This document shows, in pieces, positions 31,036-43,000 of a DNA stretch of 64,000 nt. Within the stretch, counting starts at the first letter, position 1. Each line of letters begins with the position of its first letter. Origin of the DNA: Amphiura filiformis (Eukaryota > Echinodermata > Ophiuroidea > Amphilepidida > Amphiuridae); contig NC_092642.1 in NCBI RefSeq assembly GCF_039555335.1, positions 21,607,812 to 21,671,811 of the forward strand. Direction: 5' to 3'. The notes under the pieces were generated by a model. It worked only from the letters and a program-made list of their open reading frames with translations, did not search any database and was not told where the DNA came from. Made by a program: the position numbers and the translations under genes.

Positions 31036-34000
31036 GTAGGTGTAAATGAGAAAAGAACATATTAGGGGGGAATTTACGCTCAGTGAATGAAGTGAGTACA
31101 ACAACTTCAACTTCAAGTCAAAAATGCAGTTTATGCAAAACGAAAATGAAAATGAAATAAGCTTACCCATTGATTTAGTTCGTGAATTAGGAAGAAAGAG
31201 TTTGGTACCCCTTGCATTAATTAAACATAGGGAGGTCAAAAATTTGCTAATTTTGCTTGTCATTTGTTAAGGGGGTAGGCCTACTACACCCCTCGATAAA
31301 TTTGTGTCTATTTTTGCATTTTTCTCAAAAACTAATAACACATTCAGTGTGTAAAAGAATAAGGGTTCCGAAAAATGAGGAGGTGTGGGCCGGGATTTTT
31401 AAGTCCCTCTGGATATAAATAAAAATAAATAAACAGTGCAAATATTCGCACTCTATAAATTGGCTAGTTTTAGAGTGGTTGTACACTAAAACATTTTCGT
31501 GCACATAGACAAATAAACAAAGATCATGCTGGCTTTGAGCAACGCAAACATTTAGAATAGAATCTACTCAAATGTCACCAAATGAGGGACACGGTTGAGT
31601 GACTCCAACGCAAGTAATTGCTATACTTGGTACTTCAGTCAAGTATCTGAAGTGGATGATGACATTGGACAACAGTTTATGAGTGGATTGAAGGAGATGA
31701 GTACACAAAGAATGCTGGGTGTGCAATCACCTATGTCTATGAAAATAAAATCAATAAACCCTAGTCTAAAAGTTTGCGTTGAGGAAAGCCAACATGTAAA
31801 TCTAAAATGCAAACAGTGTCTTATCCGAAGTAAAATTTTGTATTACTTCAAAGCTGCAAACATATTTTGAACAGACATTAAGATTAAACAAACAAAACAA
31901 ACCTTTTCTTTCCACAAACAAGACAAAAGTATATATCACAAGTTCATATCACAAATAAAAGCAATTTATAGTCCGATTTTTCATTCAAAAGTCAGTACAA
32001 AATGAATTCTGTATATTTTATAGTTCAGCATGTTATTAACTGGTCTCTGGCATATATTTATAGTGGCGAAGATGAAAATCGTGAAACAAATGTCCTCCAG
32101 ACCGAATAGAGTTTTTAGATTCTGATGATACACGTTGTGGTTCAGGTTCACGATGATAGTCATTTGCCTTAGAAGAAATATAATTGCACGGAGTACGAGA
32201 GGAGATGGGCATCCCAGAGGTCGATGGCGGAGTTGATATGTCCAAATTCAGTTGTTGTGATGAATCCATGGGCCTACATGTACATGTACACTTGTCTACA
32301 GCTGGGGTGGGTGAAGTGCTTACATGTAGTACTTCAACTGGTGAACTTGATATTGAGAGTTGTATATTTTTGCACACTGATGATCCATTTGGAGGAATTG
32401 TTTTGGCATGTTTAGTGGGTAATTTACTACCAGTGACACAATTGCCATCACGTCCAGTTATATTTACTGCTTCTGAAGTCCTTCCTGAAACACTGATAAT
32501 GTCAAAGACAATAATTTCACCTTGTCCAACACTGGCACGCTTGTGTCTAGGGTTCGGTTTAGCAATTCTGATTTATGAATAAAATGTCTTCTGCATTGTC
32601 TGTTCTGGTAACAAATCCATACCCTTTAGTCACGTTAAACCATTTCACAGTTCCCTCAACATTTGTTGCAATTATTGGTACAGGTGTATTATCAGGTGAG
32701 GTAGAAACACTTGAAGTCGGAGAAACATTCACTGTCTTTGGATTCTTGCATTTGCAAGGCTGCTGATGCACAAGTTTATATTCCAGTTCTTTAACTTTGC
32801 TTTCCAGTTGATGTAATCTCTTTAATAAAGTCTCCATTGTAAAAACTGATGATATAAAACGATGAACTTGGTGACAAAATGAAGAATAAAACAGATGACA
32901 CAGAGATATTTGTTGACCACAATATATTTATTTTATATGAAAAGTCCTAAAGCAAAATGGTGGAGGTGGTCTAGCAAGGAACTGGCATGTTGGAGACCAG
33001 AGCTAGACTGACAAAACATCCCAGGTCAAAAACAAAGGGAGCATTATGCTAATTATTAAATCTCTACTACAAATTTTATTATCACCAAAACACACAATAA
33101 CCATAAGCCCTGAGTGGCATTGACCTTGTTAAAGAGATGGGTGACCTATGCAAATAAGAGCAACATGAAACTGGAAAGTGGAAAGGTCAACTCACATTAC
33201 ATAATCAGTCACCAGGCAGAGAACATGAGATGGGCACATGTCTTAAAGCATGACTGGGGTAAAATTGATGTAAACAAACCTTGACTGAACTTGGAATAAC
33301 TCATGCATTTTTGAAGAAAGAAACACAAATAATTTGCAACACAAGTAAACTTCCAAAATGAAAACAACATTTGTCACTTCCAACACATTTATGAGGAAGT
33401 ATACCTTAATTAATAAGAATAACACAAAATAATAGATAAATTAAGATCAGGTGATGACCTTAATAAAAAGTTTCTAAATTTAGAAATGTTGTCACTCTGC
33501 AGAACATTTTTAAGTCCTACCATAATCATGTCTTTCAAAATGACATATCCAAACAACAAAACTACTAAACTTTCAAAATATCAAAACAAAACAATGCATA
33601 ATCAAATTCTGCTGATTGCTATTAATTAAATAAATTGGTTGTGTACACAATTAGATCAATATTTTTAATGATCCTCAACCAAAAACAATCATAAACCTTT
33701 CAGCCAAACAAAATAATATTAATTAGTGACCAAAGTGGATGACCTTACAATGTACGAATTAGAACTATAAAGGGCGAATACTACAAAAAACTTTTAAGGG
33801 CACATAACACTATAATAACATAAAAATAATACACATCAAAAAAACAGCTGATCGTTAACAATGCAGGGTTTTACATGATTGCAGAAATGGTGGATTTGAC
33901 ACCATGCGAAAAGATAAATAAACAAGAAAATTTGAAAAGCTCCAGACATGTCCTTTAGCAGCCCTATTAATTTTGCGGGAAGAGATCATAAGGTTTTTCA

Positions 34001-37000
34001 GGCAGACCACACAGAAAATGACCAAGTTTAATGATTGGCGGAGCATACTTCTCCCTAAACACAGGCTAGTCCTCTTTAAAAATCATACTGCAGTCACACT
34101 CATACAGTTCCTTTAATTCGTTACTTAAATTAACCGTCAAAATTCCGCATGCTTGAAAAATACCCTACATTTGTCTTAATTACTCGCCCAAATTTTGTTA
34201 CAGAGCCCCCATCAAGACGATGCCGCCCGGCATAAAAAGGCTGACTGACACCTAACAAAAAGGAACAAAATTTGGGTGCTACACATCCTGTAACTTTAAA
34301 AAAATGGGTTAAACAAAACAAGAGTTAACGATCAGTGTAATGACATAATAATAATGATAACAGTACCACCCAGTACACAATAATAAATGAGCATACCAAT
34401 TTCTACATATAACCAAAGGTATAAAAACGATGAATGGCACAATATATACCAAACAATCTCACTTAACACATTTTGTCAACCCATCCCACACAACAAAACA
34501 ATACCATCCAAAAAAACCTCATCCCACTTCTGACACCATTTTGTAAAAGAATAAGGGTTCCGAAAAATGAGGAGGTGTGGGCCGGGATTTTTAAGTCCCT
34601 CTGGATATAAATAAAAATAAATAAACAGTGCAAATATTCGCACTCTATAAATTGGCTAGTTTTAGCGTGGTTGTACACTAAAACATTTTCGTGCACATAG
34701 ACAAATAAACAAAGATAAATCTAAAATGCAAACAGTGTCTTATCCGAAGTAAAATTTTGTATTACTTCAAAGCTGCAAACATATTTTGAACAGACATTAA
34801 GATAAACAAACAAAACAAACCTTTTCTTTCCACAAACAAGACAAAAGTATATATCACAAGTTCATATCACAAATAAAAGCAATTTATAGTCCGATTTTTC
34901 AGTCAAAAGTCAGTATAAAAATGAATTCTGTATATTTTATAGTTCAGCATGTTATTAACTGGTCTCTGGCATATATTTATAGTGGCGAAGATGAAAATCG
35001 TGAAACAAATGTCCTCCAGACCGAATAGAGTTTTTAGATTCTGATGATACACGCCAGGTTCAGGTTCACGATGATAGTCATTTGCCTTAGAAGAAATATA
35101 ATTGCACGGAGTACGAGAGGAGATGGGCATCCCAGAGGTCGATGGCGGAGTTGATATGTCCAAATTCAGTTGTTGTGATGAATCCATGGGCCTACATGTA
35201 CATGTACACTTGTCTACAGCTGGGGTGGGTGAAGTGCTTACATGTAGTACTTCAACTGGTGAACTTGATATTGAGAGTTGTATATTTTTGCACACTGATG
35301 ATCCATTTGGAGGAATTGTTTTGGCATGTTTAGTGGGTAATTTACTACCAGTGACACAATTGCCATCACGTCCAGTTATATTTACTGCTTCTGAAGTCCT
35401 TCCTGAAACACTGATAATGTCAAAGACAATAATTTCACCTTGTCCAACACTGGCACGCTTGTGTCTAGGGTTCGGTTTAGCAATTCCTGATTTATGAATA
35501 AAATGTCTTCTGCATTGTCTGTTCTGGTAACAAATCCATACCCTTTAGTCACGTTAAACCATTTCACAGTTCCCTCAACATTTGTTGCAATTATTGGTAC
35601 AGGTGTATTATCAGGTGAGGTAGAAACACTTGAAGTCGGAGAAACATTCACTGTCTTTGGATTCTTGCATTTGCAAGGCTGCTGATGCACAAGTTTATAT
35701 TCCAGTTCTTTAACTTTGCTTTCCAGTTGATGTAATCTCTTTAATAAAGTCTCCATTGTAAAACTGATGATATAAAACGATGAACTTGGTGACAAAATGA
35801 AGAATAAAACAGATGACACAGAGATATTTGTTGACCACAATATATTTATTTTATATGAAAAGTCCTAAAGCAAAATGGTGGAGGTGGTCTAGCAAGGAAC
35901 TGGCATGTTGGAGACCAGAGCTAGACTGACAAAACATCCCAGGTCAAAAACAAAGGGAGCATTATGCTAATTATTAAATCTCTACTACAAATTTTATTAT
36001 CACCAAAACACACAATAACCATAAGCCCTGAGTGGCATTGACCTTGTTAAAGAGATGGGTGACCTATGCAAATAAGAGCAACATGAAACTGGAAAGTGGA
36101 AAGGTCAACTCACATTACATAATCAGTCACCAGGCAGAGAACATGAGATGGGCACATGTCTTAAAGCATGACTGGGGTAAAATTGATGTAAACAAACCTT
36201 GACTGAACTTGGAATAACTCATGCATTTTTGAAGAAAGAAACACAAATAATTTGCAACACAAGTAAACTTCCAAAATGAAAACAACATTTGTCACTTTAT
36301 TTATTTATTTATTTAAACTTTCTTTACCCAGGGTAGCTCCTTCAATGTCAAGCACTGATTTCCAAGGAGGCCCTGCATTTACAATGTGAACAAGAAGCAT
36401 ATATATATATACAGTAATAAATCAGAAAATACATAATTATAAATGGCACATGAAATTGTGAACAATTGGGAAAACATGTAAATTCAGATAAAAGACATAT
36501 TACACTGGTTTTATCAAAAACAACTGCTTAAATTGAGCAATACTCATTTCTTTAAAATTACATCTACTATCATTTGGAAGGCTATTCCACAATTTAGTAG
36601 CACGTGAATGAAAAGTTCTTTTACCTGCATTAATATTATATGGTGGTTCAAAAAGAGCAAAGTTGGTTTGACTCCTGGTTCCTTTAGAGTGCATATCATG
36701 CATAAAAGTGAACTGAGAGGAAAGGTAACCAGGAGCCATTCCTTTCAGGCATTTGAAGGTCAGTGTTGCCATATAGTTGAACCACCTATCATTTAATTTA
36801 TTCCAATGAAGAGTACTCATCATGTCATCAATTGGTGTTCTGATATCAGCAGAAAGAATAATACGAGCAAGCCTATTGTGAAGAATTTGGAGGGAGTTGG
36901 AGAGCTCAACAGAACAGTTAGACCAAACAGTATTACAATAATCAAAATTAGGCATAACAATTGCATTAGCAAGCATGATGAGGGTATCTTTTGGAATATA

Positions 37001-40000
37001 AGGTTTGACACGTTTAATTACACCACATCGCTTAGAAATACAGGAAGACATTGCATTAATATGATCAGACCAAGCCATGGTAGGATCAAATGTAACACCA
37101 AGATACTTAAATACATCTACACGCTCAATAGTATCATTATTGTAATATAAACTAACATCTGTAAAGTTTTTAACACCCTGCTAGTGCCAAACACCATGAA
37201 CTTAGTTTTCTGAATGTTTAATGTAAGATTATTATTCTTGAACCAGTCAACAATTTTAGATAAATTACATTGAAGCTTTGATTGAAGAGTAGAAGAGTCA
37301 TTAGCAGTACATAGTAATGTGGTGTCATCGGCATACATAGTACATTTACAATCAACACTATTAGAAAGACTATTAACAAATATTATAAAAAGAAGCGGGC
37401 CTAAAATAGAGCCTTGAGGAATGCCAATATTAATGTTCTTAAAATCAGATAATGTAGTATTAATGTTAACAGCTTGAGCTCTATTACCAAGATAAGATTC
37501 AAACCACTCAAGTGTTGTACCTTTAATACCATAGTTGCTAAGTTTTTCAATTAAAAGAGAATGGTTAACACAATCAAAAGCCTTTTGAGATCAAGAAATA
37601 TTGCACCAGTGGCTTGTCCATTATCCATGTTTTTAAAATGAAATCTTGAACATCATTCAGGGTAGTTGCTGTTGAGTGATTGCTACGGAAACCAGACTGG
37701 TTCTCTGACAGAATACCCATAGAAGTTAAATAAGAATATAATTGATTATGAACAGCTCTTTCAATAATTTTGGAAATGAGAGGCAGGACAGAAATAGGCC
37801 TGTAATTTCCAACATCCAATTTATCACCTGCCTTAAAAATTGGGGTGACTTTAGCCAACTTCCAGTCTGTTGGATAAACAGATGTATTTAAAGAAAGATT
37901 ACAAATATATGCTATAGAATGACAAATGTATGGTGCAGCTAGCTTCAACATCTTGACACTAAAATCATCCATACCAGGTGACTTATTGTTTGGAATGTCG
38001 CAAATATGCTTATATACAAACTCTGGGGTAATATAACTAAACTTAAAAGTACTAGTACATGTATTAAAACTGTTGCTACCAACATTTACATCATCAAAAT
38101 CTTTAGCAAGTGTAGCCCCTATTGAGGTAAAATAATCATTGAATACATTGGCAGTTTCTTTAAGAGAAGATGTCAACATACCATCATTATCACTCTTCAC
38201 AGTTTTGATTGTTGAAGAAGATTTTGAAGGCAATAATTTCTTAATTGTAGACCAGAGCTTTTTAGAGTTACCTACATTACTTGTGATGGAATCAGTATAA
38301 AATTTCTTTTTCAGAGTGTAACGCAAGTTATTTGCTTTATTACGATACATTTTTGCCATTTGCCAATCATGCGAATCATTTGTCTTATGAGCCTTACCAT
38401 AATAGAAATCGCGATCTTTACAAACAGATAGAAATTCACTGGTGATCCATTCAGGTTGAGAACCTTTTATGCGCTTCTCTCTGATAGGTGCATGGATATT
38501 ACAGGCATCATTAAACATTGATTTCCATGTGTCTAAGGCTATATTTACATCATTAATACTTTGTACACAGTTCCAATTAGTCTTACTGATTGTATTCACA
38601 AACTCTTGTTCATTAAAATTCCTATAGGATCTGGTTTTAGTAATTTTAGGAGAAGACTTAATTTGTTTCATTTTGCGAACAACATAAATAAGATTGTGGT
38701 CACTAAGTCCCAGACTATGAACACCAGATGCAATAATAGTTTCTGGTCTTGTTACAAAAGCAAGATCAATAGTTGTTTTACTCTTCTCTGTAATACGAGT
38801 GTAATCCTTAATTAGTTGAGTGAATTGTGAGTGATTTGCTAATTTAGAAACTTTCCTAGATTCAGTACCAGGCTACTTCCAACACATTTATGAGGAAGTA
38901 TACCTTAATTAATAAGAATAACACAAAATAATAGATAAATTAAGATCAGGTGATGACCTTAATAAAAAGTTTCTAAATTTAGAAATGTTGTCACTCTGCA
39001 GAACATTTTTAAGTCCTACCATAATCATGTCTTTCAAAATGACATATCCAAACAACAAAACTACTAAACTTTCAAAATATCAAAACAAAACAATGCATAA
39101 TCAAATTCTGCTGATTGCTATTAATTAAATAAATTGGTTGTGTACACAATTAGATCAATATTTTTAATGATCCTCAACCAAAAACAATCATAAACCTTTC
39201 AGCCAAACAAAATAATATTAATTAGTGACCAAAGTGGATGACCTTACAATGTACGAATTTGCACTATAAAGGGCGCATACTACCAAAAACTTTTCAGGGC
39301 ACATAACACTATAATAACATAAAAATAATACACATCAAAAAAACAGCTGATCGTTAACAATGCAGGGTTTTACATGATTGCAGAAATGGTGGATTTGACA
39401 CCATGCGAAAAGATAAATAAACAAGAAAATTTGAAAAGCTCCAGACATGTCCTTTAGCAGCCCTATTAATTTTGCGGGAAGAGATCATAAGGTTTTTCAG
39501 GCAGACCACACAGAAAATTACCAAGTTTAATGATTGGCGGAGCATACTTCTCCCTAAACACAGGCTAGTCCTCTTTAAAAATCATACTGCAGTCACACTC
39601 ATACAGTTCCTTTAATTCGTTACTTAAATTAACCGTCAAAATTCCGTGCGAAAAAATACCCTACATTTGTCTTAATTACTCGGCCCAAATTTTGTTACAA
39701 GTGGTAACAAAAGTTATGTATATTATAGGGGCAAGGACTCCAATTATTATACTGGAATTTCAGTGACCCAAGCCAAACGGTTCGTTATTTATGATAAGAA
39801 ATAAGGTACCACTAGGATGTACCTCATTTCCGACCATATATACTGAACCGCTTGTCTTGAGTCACTGAAATTTCGGTGTGTTGGTTCCTTGCACCAATAA
39901 TATACATAACTTTTGTTACCAGTGTGTTATTATTTTTTGAGAAAAATGCAAAAATAGTCACAAATTTACCACAGGGGTGTAGTACCCCCTTAAAAACAAA

Positions 40001-43000
40001 TGCCATTCTTGCTTGATGATTATTTTTAGGGTGTACTACTTGCACAAGTTGCAGGGCCAGTAAATTCAGGGCTGTCAACTTTTTGGAATTGCTTGGTGTG
40101 AGACAGAGGCGTACCGGGATTTGCTGACTCCAATGTTCATTTTGTACCATGATTATTTGAGCCACGGCACTCGAGAATGTGAAAAGCGCGGGGTAGGAGC
40201 AACAAATTATTCATGACGATGCGTGAGATTTTACTCATTTTCAAGCTTTTTGCGTGAGATTACTACAGTCATAGGCGTGAGATTATACTACCTTGACGTG
40301 AGAAAGTGACCCAATGCATGAGACTCGCGGCCAATGCGTAAGAAGAGTTGACAGCCCTGGTAAATTTCATTTCATAATCACATGTAAATTCAATCACAGC
40401 CTAAATGGTGGAACACTGTTAACACCTGGCAAGTCCACCGGAGTTGATATACATGTACCAGTACAGTGCTGAAGTTTGTGCGTCAAGTCTCACTAAAGAC
40501 AATTTAAGCTGACAAATTTTGCCAGACCTTTTATGCCGCTAAATGTCAGCTTGAAAGTGCAGAAGAATCTGCTCCTGAAGTTCAGCATTCAGCAACATGC
40601 TCAATGGAAAAGATGGATAGCCTTCAAGGGCAAGATCAAAGATATGTTAGTACTTAGCTTCTCAGGAATCTAACCAGATAAATCAACTGTCTTGATGAAA
40701 TCCCTGCAAGAGTCCTGATTAGGAGCGCAGCACAGAACTCGCAAGACCACTCAGCCTGCTATTTGAGCTTTGCTTTACCAAGGGTGTTTTCCCAAGCCAA
40801 TGAAAGATGGCATCTGTCATCCCCATTCACAAGAGAGATTCAAAGTCCAATCCATCATGTACCACCCCATCTCTCTGCTCTGCATCATCAGCACGTATCC
40901 AATTCAAAATTCTGGTTCTTGTTTTTAAGTGTATATATAACATTGCTCCGCCATATCTTGCTTCAAACTTGACTGCTTACACATCATCTCGTAGTGGCTT
41001 GCGCTCGTCTACAGATACTACCCGGCTCATGGAACACAAAATTCATCCACGGAATCTCCAATCTGCTGCTGATAGATCTTTTTATTACTATGCACCAAGA
41101 TTATGGAACAAAATCCCAATTGCTCTGCGCACTGCCAAATCGCTTAATATCTTCAAGAAAAATTTAAAATCATATCTCTTTCCAAAATGAGTTTGTAATT
41201 GTTGCATTTATTTTTGTTTGCTCTGTCATTATTTTTTTTGCTTGTTGATTTAATATTGTTTTGCTGTATCATCACACCCGCTGTGGTCTTTATGAAATGG
41301 CGGGTTATAAAAGCCTTGTTGTATGTATGTATGTATAGCAAGGTCATGGAGGCTGTTTTACAGTTACTTCAGAAGTACTTCCTTGAAAACCAACTGATGT
41401 GCTAAAATCTCAACAGGCCTACTGGGCCATCCAGATGGAAAATCTCCTGGCCCAATGAGAAAACTACTGGCCAGGGCTAGCGGGCCAAGTGGTTTAATTG
41501 ACCCGTGATCAGATAGACAGTTTGAGTTTGCATTTAGGCCACACCACAGCACAGTTGACATCCTTGCCATTCTGACCCAAGAGAGGTCCAACTCAGTCCA
41601 GAAAATGAAGATCTGGGCAGACAGATGGAAGGTGACCTTCGAGCCATTGAACTGTAAGGCAATGACATTATCAAGAAAGAGGAATCCAACCAAGCTAGAT
41701 CATCTTTGGTACCACCAAAGTGACCAAACTGGCTGAGAAGGGGGAGCTGATTCAGCTGAAGATCCTGGGAGTCACAGTCAACAACAAGCTGACCTGGACA
41801 AAGCACATTTCTAACGTCTCAACCAGAGCAGGACAGAAGCAGGCACCCTGAGGAAAGTTGCAAATAAACTTGATGTCAGAGGCAGTGAAACAGTTTACAA
41901 GGCTCAAGTTAGCAGTGTGATGGAAAACGCCTCAGTGTCTTGGATGAGTGGCAGCGCCACCAGTCTATAGGATTACTAGGATTTGAATGCCCTTCAAATC
42001 ATGAGTGAAGAGGAAGCAAGTACAGAGCTGAGCATCACATGCACTTCTCTCCATCAAAGACGTCAAGTGCCTGCAGCAACAGTCCTCTTACTCCTCTACA
42101 AAATGCAAACTAGATTGTGCTAACCAGATCTAAAGGCACTGCTACCAAAGCCAAATTTGTAGTCTGAAGAGCTACCCACCCCACCTTGTCCATGCCTTGC
42201 CATGCTCTCACATCACCAGTTTCTAGAACTACAATGTATATCTACTGGCTGGACCATCATCCACACTGCAGTTCACATTTGGAATAGCCTAACAGATGAG
42301 ATATGACAATGGCGCACCATCCTTCAAGAGCAGAGTGCATAAGCAACTTATTTCATGTGTCAGATGCTTTACTGTACCCCTTCACTCTTGTTATTCAATT
42401 TTCAATTCAATTTTATTCATCAATCAATCAATATAATCAATAATCAATCAATATAATGAAATCAATAAGTTACTTTGCTGCGAACCTCTGATTGGCCCAT
42501 GTGGTTTTCTTTTATCTAGTGCCGAGGTGCGTATATTTCTCCTCTCCTCACGGGCTATCGTTCACTGGAAATGCTATAGCATTTCATAAAATCAATGCAT
42601 TATTTCTCTGACAAATAAAGAAGTAGACCTGAAAATGAGAGACAACCAGGTAGGGTTCAGTTAAGGTCATTCAGACATTCATGTCAAGACAAAATCTTCA
42701 GTCTAAACCAGACTGAATGAGAAGTGCATTAAACCTGAGACTAGTATACTAGTCTCAGATTAAACCAACAGCTACAAGTACCAAGCTACTGTGCCTCATT
42801 TAAAAGACAATGTTCAACGTTTTATCAAAGATTTTTGTTGCTTTGCAATGATACATGTAAAAAATGCTTTTTCTAGGATGAAATTTTGTGTGGAATCTGA
42901 ATCTGAATGCAAAAGATGCAACCGTTTTCCTGATATTTAGGAATAAGGAATTAATAATAGGTGCATGTTGTGTTGATTGATATTTACAATTATATACCTC

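Larger units (their letters stand above)
31350..39699 (-). mobile_element. Young non-autonomous LTR retroelement with long LTRs and a tiny interior (fossil)
   Basis: There are two direct repeats, TGTAA...TTACA, at 31350-34202 and 34542-39699 (the second contains a LINE). They are bounded by AGTG on both sides (31346-31349 and 39700-39703), a 4-bp target duplication. Next to the right LTR, on the minus strand and three bases in, is TGGTGTCAGAAGTGGGAT (34521-34538), a primer site complementary to a tRNA-Leu-type 3' end. Beside the other LTR is a short purine-rich run. The interior, 34203-34541, has no gag or pol, so the family (Ty3-like or other) cannot be told. The LTRs are about 99% alike over the shared part, so the insertion is recent; one is about 275 bp longer than the other. 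The LTR coding region looks broken in both copies, by one or a few changes. Confidence 0.8.
31267..39993. mobile_element. TTAA-flanked palindromic MITE, copy A, split by the LTR element
   Basis: The left part 31267-31349 (TTAA, then 'CTACTACACCCCTCGATAAA') and the right part 39700-39993 ('GGTAACAAAAGTTATGTATA' to 'GGGTGTAGTACCCCC' and TTAA) together match copies at 57831-58197 and 60679-61048. TTAA at both edges fits piggyBac-type target sites. The 8.35-kb LTR element lies in between. Confidence 0.8.

Noticed and set aside
32184-32582. Plus-strand frame of 132 codons (and its twin at 35102-35497)
   Set aside because: It lies opposite the minus-strand cold-shock coding region in the LTRs and is its shadow.
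31350-34202. First thought: a tandem duplication of a host cold-shock gene
   Set aside because: TGTAA/TTACA ends, a 4-bp target duplication, a tRNA primer site and the split MITE all show a retroelement LTR pair instead.
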